Shown here: one piece after another, positions 26,537 to 35,407 of the stretch
Position numbering within the stretch: position 1 is the first letter of the stretch
Layout of the letters: the number at the start of each line of letters is the position of its first letter
DNA from: Kineosporia babensis
GTDB lineage: Bacteria; Actinomycetota; Actinomycetes; Actinomycetales; Kineosporiaceae
Assembly (NCBI RefSeq): GCF_021129305.1
Contig: NZ_JAJOMB010000001.1
Location: 62,001 to 126,000 of the forward strand
Direction of reading: 5' to 3'
DNA: 64,000 bases
Position numbers and translations under genes: made by a program
Notes under the pieces: model-generated
Seen by the model: only the letters and a program-made list of their open reading frames with translations
The model's database searches: none
Told to the model about the DNA's origin: nothing

Positions 26537-28975
26537 ATGCCTACCAACCTCAGACCGGCTCTGCTGCGCCGGGTCCTGCCGGCCCCGCTGATCGATCGGC
26601 TGCCGGCCGGCCTGGTGCACGAGTACGTCAATCCACCCACCGGTACCCGGCTCCGGGTGCTCACCGTGATGGCCCGGGTGCCCGACGGCGCGGTGGAGGG
26701 CCTGCGCGCCACGCTGGCCGAGATCGACGCCGGCGACAGCCCGTTCCTGCGGGTTCCCGGCACCCACTTCGCCCGCCTCACGGTGATGGCCTCCGAACAG
26801 TTCCGCCCCCAGACCAGCCCCGACCCGTCCCGGATGACCCTGCGTTCCAAGCTGCTGCACCTGGTCATGCACGGTAACCGGGACCAGGAGCCGGACCGGC
26901 CGGAGGTCTCCTTCCTGCTGTTCACCGCCAGCTACGACGGCCGCGGCAACAGCGCCGAGTCCGACCAGGCGCACTACGCCGAGCAGCTGCGCACCGGCCT
27001 GGGTGCCCGGGCCGATCTGATCTGGGGGCAGTGCGAGGGCTACCCCGGCCACCAGGACCCGGCCGCGTTCGCCGGCTTCCTGACCGAGTACCAGCTGCGC
27101 TCGGGCTACGTGTTCAGCGCCAGCGACAGCGAACCCACGGTCGAGGAGGTGCGCGGGGCGCTGGCCCTGCGCCGGCAGATCACCGACCTGGCCCTGGAGA
27201 CCGAGGGCATGGACCAGGCCGCGCTGGCCGCCCGGCTGCGCAAGGAGTGGGAGAAGCGGCCGGCCTCGGGCTTCCTGGACGACCTCAGCGACCTCACCCC
27301 GAACGACCTGAGCTGGTCCACCGCACCGGCCCCGGCGGTCCGGGCCCCGGACCGGGTGCACGCTCCCGCGGGTGCAGTGCCAGTGCAGCAAGAGCCGGAA
27401 ACTCACGCTCCGGTGAGCACCCCGGAAGAGCCGGACGTGCCCCGCGTGAAGCGGCTGGGCGGCGGCACCCCGCTGACCGATCCGGACCTGACCGACGTGC
27501 AGAACCTGGTCAGCTCCGGGTACCCGCGCCACCACGCGGCCCGGCACCTGCTGCTCGAGGTCACCGACCCGGCCGCCGCCCGGGACTGGCTGGCCGCGCT
27601 GATCGAGCACGTCCCCACCGCGGGCTGGGCCGAGAACCTGGTCGACCAGCTGGGCCGCGACGTCGAGGGCGCCGACGCCGGTACCCCGACCAAGGACCGG
27701 CCCAGCTCCCCCACCTTCGCCGCGCACGTGGCCGTCAGCTACACCGGCCTGTCCGCGCTCGGCCTGCCGCCGGCCGAGCTGGAGGGCTTCCCCGACGAGT
27801 TCACCGCCGGGATGGCCGCCCGTGAGTCCGGCCTGATCCCCGGCACCGGCACCACCACCTGGCAGACCCCGTTCAGCGACGCCGGTTCCCCGGACCTGCT
27901 GCTCATGCTCTCGGCCCCCGACCACGCCACCCTCGACGCCGAGCTGCAGCACCGGCCGCAGGTGGTTCCGGGCGAGGGCTCGGGCCTGATCGTGCTGGAC
28001 TCGATCGAGGCCGGCCGGATCTCCGACGAGCCCAGCCCGGACGGCGTCCGCGCGGCCGGGTTCCGCGAGCACTTCGGCTTCGTCGACGGGCTCACCCAGC
28101 CTCGGGTGCACGGTGTCACCACCGGCCGGCACAGCGCCGAACTACCGCCCGGCGAGGCACTTCTGGGCTACGAGGACATCGACGGCGACACCGCCGGGGC
28201 CGGTCTGCCCGCAGCGATCGGGCTCAACGGCAGCTTCCTGGTCTGGCGCAAGCTCGAGCAGGACGTGGCCGGCTTCGACGAGCTCATCCGCGAACTGGCC
28301 GAGAACATGATCGACCGCAGCCCGGCCATCCTGGCCGCCGGTACCGACCCGACCGAGCTGGCCGCAGCCAAGCTGATGGGGCGCTGGCGGGACGGTACGC
28401 CGGTCACGTTGTCCACCGAGGGCCCGCGTCCGGCTCTGGCCAAGCAGCCGTTCTCGTTCCAGGAGAGCGACTCCGAGGGTTACGGCTGCCCGGTCGGGGC
28501 GCACGTGCGCCGGGCCAATCCGCGTGACTCCCGGCCCAAGGACCACGACCCGGACAAGCACCAGAACCAGAAGCCCCACCTGGAGAGCGAGCTGGCTCAG
28601 CGGCACCGCATGCTGCGCCGGGGAATTCCCTACGGGCTACCGGTTTCTGCGGGAATCTGGGCCGGGGCGCCGACCCCCGACGTGAACGACGAGGTGCCGG
28701 ACGGCGAGCGTGGTCTGCTGTTCGTGGCTCTGGTCGGGGACATCCACCGCCAGTTCGAGTTCGTGCAGGCGCACTGGATGAGCGACGGCAACGCCTTCCG
28801 CCTCGGCTCCGACCGCGACGTGATCTCCGGCGCGGCGCCGGCCGGGTCCAAGTTCGTGGCCCAGGGCCGCTGCCCGGCCTTCGTCGAGCAGCGCAAGCAG
28901 GTAGTCACCTGTCGCGGCGGCGAGTACTTCCTGCTGCCCGGGATCAAGGCGCTACGCCGGATCGCCCGGGGGTAG
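26537..28975 (+). CDS. DyP-type peroxidase with an N-terminal domain of unknown function
   Basis: 812 aa, longer than ordinary DyPs (~300-550 aa). ATG at 26537 follows AAGGAG. Residues 1-~265 hold the domain shared with the upstream gene, then a Pro/Ala-rich linker (~270-305), then a DyP core (~315-812): GFVDGLTQP with the distal Asp, CPVGAHVRRANPRD whose His should bind haem iron, QRHRMLRRGIPYG with the distal Arg, and a closing YFLLPGIKALRRIA. A haem peroxidase that oxidises dyes, phenolics or other substrates with peroxide. No Tat signal is seen, so it is cytosolic or carried by a partner. The 3' end overlaps the converging 2H phosphoesterase by 24 nt. Confidence 0.9.
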   Translation: MPTNLRPALLRRVLPAPLIDRLPAGLVHEYVNPPTGTRLRVLTVMARVPDGAVEGLRATLAEIDAGDSPFLRVPGTHFARLTVMASEQFRPQTSPDPSRMTLRSKLLHLVMHGNRDQEPDRPEVSFLLFTASYDGRGNSAESDQAHYAEQLRTGLGARADLIWGQCEGYPGHQDPAAFAGFLTEYQLRSGYVFSASDSEPTVEEVRGALALRRQITDLALETEGMDQAALAARLRKEWEKRPASGFLDDLSDLTPNDLSWSTAPAPAVRAPDRVHAPAGAVPVQQEPETHAPVSTPEEPDVPRVKRLGGGTPLTDPDLTDVQNLVSSGYPRHHAARHLLLEVTDPAAARDWLAALIEHVPTAGWAENLVDQLGRDVEGADAGTPTKDRPSSPTFAAHVAVSYTGLSALGLPPAELEGFPDEFTAGMAARESGLIPGTGTTTWQTPFSDAGSPDLLLMLSAPDHATLDAELQHRPQVVPGEGSGLIVLDSIEAGRISDEPSPDGVRAAGFREHFGFVDGLTQPRVHGVTTGRHSAELPPGEALLGYEDIDGDTAGAGLPAAIGLNGSFLVWRKLEQDVAGFDELIRELAENMIDRSPAILAAGTDPTELAAAKLMGRWRDGTPVTLSTEGPRPALAKQPFSFQESDSEGYGCPVGAHVRRANPRDSRPKDHDPDKHQNQKPHLESELAQRHRMLRRGIPYGLPVSAGIWAGAPTPDVNDEVPDGERGLLFVALVGDIHRQFEFVQAHWMSDGNAFRLGSDRDVISGAAPAGSKFVAQGRCPAFVEQRKQVVTCRGGEYFLLPGIKALRRIARG

Positions 28976-29491
28976 CAGCGTCCAGGCGTGCTTTGCGTCG
29001 GAGTCCCACCGGCGCAAAGCCACCGCCTGGCCTTCGGACTCGCTGAAGTATCCGAGGGTCTGGAATGCCGCCCCCACCTGATCCGGCCGGAATCTCCGGC
29101 CGAGCGTGACATGGGGCGACCATCTTCCGGGCGTCAGCAGATCGTCGGTTCCCGGCAGACCGGCGTAAAGTCTGGCCGCTTCGGCCTGCAGGGCCAGCAG
29201 TTCCGGATTCACCACCACCGAGCGCACCAGAATCTGCCGCCCGTCCCGCTGACCGAACCACAGCAGCCCACCCAGCCGAATACTCACCGGCACCTGCAGT
29301 GCCAAGGCGCGCAGAGCGTCCTCAATTTCGTCCGGAACCTTCTGCGCAACCGCCAAGGTAATGTGCGGGGCGTTGCTAGGTCCGGAATGGTTGCCCTGAC
29401 TCGGAAGTCCGGCCGCCCTCAGCTCGTCCCACTGATCGCGGACCAGGGCGTCGAGTTCGGGGTCGAGCAAAAGCTCCAGGCTTTGCGTCAT
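28952..29491 (-). CDS. 2'-5' RNA ligase / 2H phosphoesterase family protein
   Basis: 179 aa with the paired HxT motifs APHITLA and SPHVTLG that define the 2H phosphoesterase superfamily (LigT, cyclic phosphodiesterases), about 75 residues apart as expected. AGGAG lies five bases before the ATG. The start overlaps the WYL regulator stop (ATGA), so the two are co-translated. Probably hydrolyses or ligates 2',5'- or cyclic nucleotide phosphodiesters. The target RNA or nucleotide is unknown. WYL plus RNA-repair-like enzyme is a recurring pairing. Confidence 0.85.
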   Translation of the reverse strand: MTQSLELLLDPELDALVRDQWDELRAAGLPSQGNHSGPSNAPHITLAVAQKVPDEIEDALRALALQVPVSIRLGGLLWFGQRDGRQILVRSVVVNPELLALQAEAARLYAGLPGTDDLLTPGRWSPHVTLGRRFRPDQVGAAFQTLGYFSESEGQAVALRRWDSDAKHAWTLLPPGDPA

Positions 29492-30465
29492 TTTCGCTCC
29501 TGATAGCGCTCGGTCATTCTCTGCAGCTCCCGAATCATGGCCTGCCGCAGCTCTTCGGGCTCCTTCACCTCGGCGTCGGCGCCCAGCCGGATCAGTTCGA
29601 GCACGGACGCTTCGGGCGACTCTACCGGGATGCTCACCTCGGTCCAGCCCTCCGGGTCCGGGCCGACCGCACTCGCCCGGGCCGCCTCGACCGCGACTGG
29701 TTCCAGCACCTGCGGCAGCCTGAGCACGCCTTCCGGCGTAAGCCTCAGCACGGCCCGGGTGGTGAGCCGGCGCCGGTCGAAGTTCTCGAGCGAGGCCTGC
29801 CAGTACTCGGCCAGATCGAATTCTTCTCTTTCAAAAGTCTTTTGCCCGACTTCGGCCTGGATCACCCTTGAGACCCGGTAACTCTTGAACTGGGAACGGT
29901 GACGCCCCACCAGATACCAGTTCCCGGCCTTGAGCACCAGACCGTACGGTTCGACGGTCCGGGTGACCTCGTGCGGCTTGGCCCAGCGCAGATAGCGCAG
30001 CCGCACCACCCGCTGGTTCCAGGTGGCATCGGCCAGCGCGGCCAGGCAGGGCTCGCGCTCGGTATCGTCGTACCAGGGCGGCACGTCGAAGTAGAACCGG
30101 CCGGCAATCCGATCCGCCCGGGCCCGCAGGGTTTCGGGCAGGGCAGCACTCAGCTTCAGCCGCGCACTACTGGTCGCCCCGGCCAGCCCCAACTGCGCAG
30201 CCGCCGCGGGGAGACCGGTCAGGAACAGCGCCTCCGCCTCATCCTCGCTGAGCCCGGTCAGACGGGTGCGATAGCCGCCGACCAGCCGATAGCCACCTTC
30301 ATGGCCCGCCTCACCGTAAATCGGAACGCCTGCGGCGCTGAGCGATTCGACGTCCCGATAGATGGTCCGCACCGAAACTTCGAGGGCCTCGGCCAGCTCT
30401 TCGGCCGTCATCCGGTCGCGGGTCTGCAGCATCAGCAGCAGTGACACCAGACGGCTCGCACGCAT
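29488..30465 (-). CDS. WYL-domain transcriptional regulator (DeoR-like HTH)
   Basis: 325 aa from ATG at 30465. N-terminal helix-turn-helix (RLVSLLLMLQTR, MTAEELAEALEVSVRTIYRD, GYRLVGGY) followed by a WYL ligand-binding domain around residues 135-215 (VVRLRYLRWAKPHEVTRTVEPYG, KAGNWYLVGRHR) and the C-terminal WCX-like extension. Such regulators sense nucleic acids or nucleotides. Divergent from an NTF2-like gene; the palindrome CACTGACA-N5-TGTCAGTG lies between the two starts and is the obvious operator. Confidence 0.92.
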   Translation of the reverse strand: MRASRLVSLLLMLQTRDRMTAEELAEALEVSVRTIYRDVESLSAAGVPIYGEAGHEGGYRLVGGYRTRLTGLSEDEAEALFLTGLPAAAAQLGLAGATSSARLKLSAALPETLRARADRIAGRFYFDVPPWYDDTEREPCLAALADATWNQRVVRLRYLRWAKPHEVTRTVEPYGLVLKAGNWYLVGRHRSQFKSYRVSRVIQAEVGQKTFEREEFDLAEYWQASLENFDRRRLTTRAVLRLTPEGVLRLPQVLEPVAVEAARASAVGPDPEGWTEVSIPVESPEASVLELIRLGADAEVKEPEELRQAMIRELQRMTERYQERK

Positions 30466-30482
30466 GCAGTCAGTCTGCCTCT

Positions 30483-30503
30483 CACTGACAGAAGATGTCA
30501 GTG
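30483..30503. promoter_or_regulatory. perfect palindromic operator between WYL regulator and NTF2-like gene
   Basis: CACTGACA (30483-30490), five-base spacer, TGTCAGTG (30496-30503). Perfect 8-bp arms, 18 bp from the regulator start and 24 bp from the divergent start, a position typical of an autoregulated WYL/DeoR-type repressor or activator. Confidence 0.75.
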
Positions 30504-30526
30504 AAGTGCGCATAGCGTTTTCCGGC

Positions 30527-31303
30527 ATGACGCTTCCTCAGGACATCGACCGCTTCGTTCGCCAGTATGCCGAGGTCTGGAGCATCCCCGACGCCGACCG
30601 GCGCCGGAACCTGGTGCAGTCGCTGTGGGCACCGGCTGCGACCGAACTGATCAGCTCCGGGACATACAACGGACACGAAGAACTGGTGGCCCGGGTCTCG
30701 GATGCCTACGCCCAGTTCGGCGCTTTCGTTTTCGTTCCGGGTAAGGACGTCGTTGCCCACCATGACGCGCTTACCTTCAGTACCCAGATGATCCCGTCCG
30801 CGGGCGGCCTTCCGGTCTGGTGCGGAAAGGTTTTCGTGGAGTTCGACGAGAATGGCCAGATCCTGCGCGACCATCAGTTCACCGATCCCGCCACCGAGAC
30901 CTACACATTACTGGCCGCTTTCCTTCAGCGGGTGGCTGCGGGTGACGGGGAGCTGGTCGCGGAATTGTTCGCCGAGCCGGTCGACTGGAAACTGAACTGG
31001 CCCGCGGAAGGCCACCCCAACGTCCCCTGGATCCGCGAACGTCACACCCGAGCCGACGTGGCCGATCACTTCCGGACGCTGGCCGAGTACCACATTCCGT
31101 CGGCGCCCGATGCTCCGGAAATCTTCGTGGCGGGCGCGAATGCCGTGGTGATGCTGGTCCTGCGACAGACCGTCAAGGCCACCGGCCGTTCCTATCAGGC
31201 CCGGTGCGCGCTGCATCTGACCGTCGAGAACAACCTGATCACCCGCTACCACGTCTACGAGGACAGCCTCAGCGTGGCCCGGGGCCTAGTCCGTGCCGGG
31301 TGA
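30527..31303 (+). CDS. SnoaL/NTF2-like protein, two-domain
   Basis: 258 aa from ATG at 30527. Two tandem halves show the NTF2/SnoaL pattern: a first copy (FVRQYAEVWSIPDADRR, LISSGTYNGHEELVARVSDAY) and a second (FAEPVDWKLNWP, RADVADHFRTLAEYHIPSAP, YHVYEDSLSVAR). The N-terminal copy could be a polyketide-cyclase-like fold. Function unknown: such domains bind small hydrophobic ligands or act as isomerases. Controlled with the divergent WYL gene through the palindrome at 30483 (inference). Confidence 0.82.
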   Translation: MTLPQDIDRFVRQYAEVWSIPDADRRRNLVQSLWAPAATELISSGTYNGHEELVARVSDAYAQFGAFVFVPGKDVVAHHDALTFSTQMIPSAGGLPVWCGKVFVEFDENGQILRDHQFTDPATETYTLLAAFLQRVAAGDGELVAELFAEPVDWKLNWPAEGHPNVPWIRERHTRADVADHFRTLAEYHIPSAPDAPEIFVAGANAVVMLVLRQTVKATGRSYQARCALHLTVENNLITRYHVYEDSLSVARGLVRAG

Positions 31304-31487
31304 CCACTGCGCACAACGACCAGGTCCGGGAGGAGAGTTGGTGCGCCAGTCGTCGCGGTCCAGGGGCTGTCCTCCCGCCCAGGGGCAGGATCCCAGCCGA
31401 AAGATAACGCCGGTGACGAGTAAATCGTCCGCAAAACGTCTGTTGTCCTCGTCAGGCCAGAGCATTAACGCTCTGACCTGCCGGTTG

Positions 31488-31532
31488 GTGGGCCCCCGGG
31501 GGATCGAACCCCGAACCCGCGGATTAAAAGTC
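31488..31532. repeat. left attachment-site copy (tRNA-Lys 3' part)
   Basis: 45-bp perfect match to 53081-53125, i.e. the 3' part of tRNA-Lys from the anticodon loop through the acceptor stem. It is flanked on the island side by AT-rich DNA. The stem-loop at 31452-31482 just outside is probably the original downstream region of the tRNA gene. Confidence 0.92.
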
Positions 31533-31610
31533 GCCTTTTTCAATGCTTTTCAGTACCATCGCCTGTCGCCTAATGCTAGTACGTGCAGGTCGGGGCGGAG
31601 GCGACTACCA

Positions 31611-31666
31611 GGGCCTGCCGGTTGGTGCCGTCGTCTGCCATGGCATCCCGTCCCATTTCCCTACCA
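31611..31666 (+). repeat. island-end repeat, copy A
   Basis: 56 bp matching 33165-33221 with only a few mismatches (shared core CCTGYCGGTTGGTG and CATCCC-TCCCATTTCCC). The first 14 bases, CCTGCCGGTTGGTG, also occur at 31477-31490 immediately overlapping the left attachment copy. Could be integrase arm-type sites or remnants of nested insertions. Confidence 0.6.
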
Positions 31667-31810
31667 CCACGCCCGCCCCAGAGCGGACCTGGTGGGCACG
31701 GGAGGCGCCGCTTCCCGCCCGTTCGTGGTCGTGCTGCTGCGTGGCCCTGAACTGCGAGACGGTCGAAAACGGGTCGGAACTGTCGGTGGGCGCGGCTATG
31801 GTTCTAAGAC

Positions 31811-33073
31811 GTGGATCAAGTAGCTGGCCCGGGCGTCGTCGGGCGTTCTGACTACGGCTCGGCCCTGGCCGCGGAGGCCGCGCGGCTGCCGATGTCCCTG
31901 CGGGGGCAACTCCCCGTCTCGGAGGGCGCTGTCCTCCTTTGGGACGGCATCGTCGCGATTTGTCACGCGTTGTTACATCCAAGCGATGATCTTGACTGGG
32001 TCCAGCGGTTGACCACGGTTCTCGACGTGAAGGCGGCAGCGTTCACACCGGAAAGCTTGGAGGCGATCAGGTCCGAACTGGAGCGCATCGCCGCCGACAA
32101 GGACGCGGCCTGGTTCACGAACCTCGCCCGGTCGGACTTCCTGAAGTTCCTGGAGAAGGCTGTCGGAACAGCTGCCTACCACCGCATTCGCCGGGCCGTG
32201 CTGGACGACATGGCGACCGTGGCAGAGACGATCCGCGTCGGCGTGCAACTGCTTCAGCCGTACGCCCAGGCGGCGGAGGACATGATCCGAGTCCTTCCGG
32301 CGACTAACCGTGGCGATCTGCGATCCGCCCTCGGTGCGGCCGAACTTGTTCTGGTGAAGCTGGTGATCCAGGCTGACCTTGTCCTGGAGCAGCTTCTGGA
32401 CGCCGCCATCAACGACGAGTTCAGCGACGAGCTGTTCACGAAGCTGCCCGCACCCACGACAGAAGAACTCGAGGCAGTCGTTCCCAAGCTGAGGGCGATC
32501 ATCTCGGACCGGGCCAGGCAACTGGCAGCCGAACTCGGGAGCGGTGTCAGCCGGAAGATCCAAGGAGCCAGGGATGCCATCAGCATGTCCGCGGACCCGG
32601 TCTCGCAGGCCGCGAACTCCTTAATCGAGCTGATCGATCGCCTCCTGAGAACTGCGTTCACTGATGAAGAGGTGCTTGCCTGGATCGACGACAACTACCC
32701 CGCAGCAAAAGATTTGAAGTACGAACGAGGAAAGGCACTGGTTCCGACCAAGCGGGCGCAGGCGCTCTGCTTCGTCTTCGGCGGACAACCACGAGGGACC
32801 GGAGACGACATCCGAGAGACCCTGGCCGAAGTGATCGTGAACGTCCGCAGCCAGCTGCAGGGCCTGAAACACGCCGACACCGGAGAGCCAGAAGAGCTGA
32901 CAGAACTCGGACTTCTGATGGGCGCGGTCGAGAGCTTCTTCGCCGTGGGAGTCCGACTGGCTTGGTCGACCGTACCCGAGGAAGCCCTCCAGCAACTGCA
33001 CCAGCGCATCGATCCGACTCGCCTGGCCGCGGCGGAACCGCATGCGCCCGAGAGGACAGGGACGTTCGGCTAA
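31811..33073 (+). CDS. unknown helical protein at the left end of the island
   Basis: 420 aa from GTG at 31811. No Shine-Dalgarno; a TATGGT hexamer ends eight bases upstream, compatible with leaderless transcription. The protein is acidic and almost wholly alpha-helical (AYHRIRRAVLDDMATVAET, VQLLQPYAQAAEDMIRV, LVLVKLVIQADLVLEQLL), with no signal peptide, membrane helix or catalytic motif that I recognise. It is flanked by two copies of a ~56-bp repeat (31611 and 33165) and converges on the DNA methyltransferase. As the first gene of a defence island, it could be an accessory anti-phage protein, but nothing in the sequence proves that. Confidence 0.75.
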   Translation: MDQVAGPGVVGRSDYGSALAAEAARLPMSLRGQLPVSEGAVLLWDGIVAICHALLHPSDDLDWVQRLTTVLDVKAAAFTPESLEAIRSELERIAADKDAAWFTNLARSDFLKFLEKAVGTAAYHRIRRAVLDDMATVAETIRVGVQLLQPYAQAAEDMIRVLPATNRGDLRSALGAAELVLVKLVIQADLVLEQLLDAAINDEFSDELFTKLPAPTTEELEAVVPKLRAIISDRARQLAAELGSGVSRKIQGARDAISMSADPVSQAANSLIELIDRLLRTAFTDEEVLAWIDDNYPAAKDLKYERGKALVPTKRAQALCFVFGGQPRGTGDDIRETLAEVIVNVRSQLQGLKHADTGEPEELTELGLLMGAVESFFAVGVRLAWSTVPEEALQQLHQRIDPTRLAAAEPHAPERTGTFG

Positions 33074-33164
33074 GGCCGCTTCAGATCATGACTTCCCACG
33101 CCAAGGAATGAACAAGGCTCTGGAATGGGAACTGCGGAAATCAGCGGGACGGGGGCGCCTGCCG

Positions 33165-33221
33165 GGGCCTGTCGGTTGGTGTCGTCGCTTGCCGGGGCAT
33201 CCCTTCCCATTTCCCCTACCA
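33165..33221 (+). repeat. island-end repeat, copy B
   Basis: 57 bp, the partner of 31611-31666; together they bracket the unknown gene at 31811-33073. A weaker relative (GGCCTG-GTTGGGGC ... AACCCTTCCCAT-CCCTTCCC) lies at 52973-53018 near the right attachment site. The rest of the gap 33074-33337 holds no gene that I can support. Confidence 0.6.
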
Positions 33222-33337
33222 TCCTGCGGCACTGGCGGCCCCCGTGCGGGGCTTGTGACGCCGCTCAGCCTGAGCCGGGACAGCCTGCCACGCGTGACTG
33301 CGCTGGTTGGTGACGGCCGGCTCGACCGCAGCGCGCT

Positions 33338-35407
33338 TCATTGCTGGAGGGACTGCGCAGCCTGGGCCGCGGCCTGATTGGCAGCGTGCTCAAGGTGCTC
33401 CCAATTGCTTGTTCTTAAGCGCGTGCCCTGAGCCAGGACGGCTGCGCGCACCGCGGAGCGGGCATCGCCTGCTCCGACCTTGATGCCTCCATCTCGGAGT
33501 TGTCGGATCGCAAGCATGGCATGGTTAGCCAACTTCTTGTGCTGTGCTGCGCGCTGGGAGTATTGCTTTCGCTTGCGCGCGATCACGATCACATCGATCC
33601 GATTGGGTTCCAATGCGCCAATCTTCGACAGCGAGGTGGTCACCTCAGCAACAACAGGTCTTGTGGCCGTCACTTCGAACCTGGCTTCCCGCAGTGCCTG
33701 CATCAGCGCGCTCCAGCCGGTAGCAGTGGACTGGTGGAATGAAAAAACGAGCTGACCGCGAGGTTTCAAAACCCGATGACACTCTTTGAAGACGTCGGAA
33801 ATCATCTCCTTAAACTGGTCGGAACTTGCGTTTTGGACTTCGGAATCATTGCGCGTACTATCACGGTCCGTGTAACCGGAGAATGGGGCCATTGAGCGCA
33901 TCCAGACATGAAAGAAGTCTGCAAGCTCCGCGTAGTGAACGTTGTCTACGTAGGGGGGGTCAGTAATGATGAGATCTATGCTGCGGTTTGGAAGATCGGT
34001 GTCGGCGGCGTCGCCCGTCGTTACATAGGCGGCTGTCTCCGAAGCCTTGAAAGAAGCCCAATCCTCGACGATTTCCCGCTCTAGCGGCTGTGATCGTCCT
34101 CGGGTGCGAGAGACCTTGCCTTGGTCGAGTGTGAGGTCAGAGGGCGCGAGCTTGTATTCATGGGCTCGCCGAAGACGACTGAGGGCCTCCGCGAATCCCC
34201 CGGATCCTCCAGCGGCACCCCACGGATTGCCCTCAACGCTGACTCGTTCCGGTCGCAGCACGTGGTTGTGGAAGACGGATCGGACGGGGCCCGTGCCTTC
34301 ACCCTTGTATGAGCAGAAGAGGTTGTTGTTCTCTAAAGTCTTCGAGAAAGAGGCGACGAGCGCCTCGCGCTCGTGGCTCACCGGAAGAACCTTGAGGGAT
34401 TGAGCGAGATATCCCAAGCACAACAGTTGCCGTTCGTTGTAGAAGCTCTTCCAGGTGGAGTAGCCCCATCGGAGGGCCTGCGTGGTGTTGACTCCGTCGT
34501 CAAGATCCCCTTCGGGCAGGACAAGCCCGTCCATGCTGTTAGCGAGGTCCTTGGCAGCCGCGTCGTATCTCGCCAGGTCCCATTCGTCGATGGGAAGGTA
34601 GGTTCGGGTCCTATCCTCATTGAGAACAAGTTTTGCGAACATCCGGCGCGTGGGCGTCGCCCCGTTCAGGGCGTCCAGTACTGCGGCCGTGTGCCCCTGC
34701 GGGCAGGTCATGTGGCGGTTCTTCACTGGCCCGGCGAGATCGAAGTCCCGCTCGCATCCCTCGCATCTTGCTGTCTTGTCCGCAGTCAGGTCGACTGGGC
34801 AGACGGCGTGGCAGCGGGGGCATGTGGCCTGTCCCGTGGCACGTATCCGCAGGTAGGCGTGCCTGGCGAACACATAGTTGGAGAACAGCTCGACGTCGCT
34901 CTCGCATTCGGGGCATGTGGCTACACTGACCCAGAAGTAGAAGAGGACGGGTCTCCCATCTTTCGCCCGGTAGTAGGAGTCGATCGCTTCTGCCACTTGG
35001 GTCTGCACTTGCTGATGTAACCGCTCGATCTTCTCCCAGTCCCACTGCGCGATCGCCTGACGTTGTGTCAGGGTGGCAACTGGATTGATGTCCCGCCCGA
35101 CAACTCTTGCGCCAAGCTTCAACGCTTCGACCAGAGTCGTTCCGGAGCCGGCGAAGGGGTCAAAGACGATCTTGTTGGACAGCGCGTTCTTGGCCTCGAC
35201 GTTGTCGTGTTCATCCGCTGCGGCCAGCATGACCTCGCGAAACACAGTCCCGAGGCGCCGCGCCCACCACTTATGCACGTAGGTGGCCGGCCGGTAAAGC
35301 TCCTTGCGCCAAGACTCGGCCTCCGCCACCTGGGAGACTCGAACAGGGAGGTGCTCTAGCTCCAGACGGCTGCGAGCCGTGTCCCCACCATGGTGCCGGG
35401 AACTCAA
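33338..35407 (-). CDS. DUF1156/COG1743-type Zn-ribbon DNA amino-methyltransferase
   Basis: 689 aa from TTG at 35407 (GAGAGG six bases upstream). N-terminal YVHKWWARRLGTVFREVML resembles DUF1156. SAM motif I FDPFAGSGTT is at 82-91. A cysteine-rich insert (~160-260: CPEC, CPRC, CEGC, CPQGH) forms zinc ribbons. Motif IV TDPPYVDNVHY has DPPY at 483-486, the signature of N6-adenine or N4-cytosine methylation. In the island it stands divergent from drmE-drmA-drmB-drmC and presumably marks host DNA for that system. It is not the cytosine-C5 enzyme (drmMII) expected for a class 2 DISARM. Intact, with lower GC than core genes. Confidence 0.88.
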   Translation of the reverse strand: MSSRHHGGDTARSRLELEHLPVRVSQVAEAESWRKELYRPATYVHKWWARRLGTVFREVMLAAADEHDNVEAKNALSNKIVFDPFAGSGTTLVEALKLGARVVGRDINPVATLTQRQAIAQWDWEKIERLHQQVQTQVAEAIDSYYRAKDGRPVLFYFWVSVATCPECESDVELFSNYVFARHAYLRIRATGQATCPRCHAVCPVDLTADKTARCEGCERDFDLAGPVKNRHMTCPQGHTAAVLDALNGATPTRRMFAKLVLNEDRTRTYLPIDEWDLARYDAAAKDLANSMDGLVLPEGDLDDGVNTTQALRWGYSTWKSFYNERQLLCLGYLAQSLKVLPVSHEREALVASFSKTLENNNLFCSYKGEGTGPVRSVFHNHVLRPERVSVEGNPWGAAGGSGGFAEALSRLRRAHEYKLAPSDLTLDQGKVSRTRGRSQPLEREIVEDWASFKASETAAYVTTGDAADTDLPNRSIDLIITDPPYVDNVHYAELADFFHVWMRSMAPFSGYTDRDSTRNDSEVQNASSDQFKEMISDVFKECHRVLKPRGQLVFSFHQSTATGWSALMQALREARFEVTATRPVVAEVTTSLSKIGALEPNRIDVIVIARKRKQYSQRAAQHKKLANHAMLAIRQLRDGGIKVGAGDARSAVRAAVLAQGTRLRTSNWEHLEHAANQAAAQAAQSLQQ

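Noticed and set aside
31536-31600. Second tRNA at the left island edge
   Set aside because: Only the 3' portion of tRNA-Lys is present; the 5' half is missing, so it is an attachment copy, not a gene.
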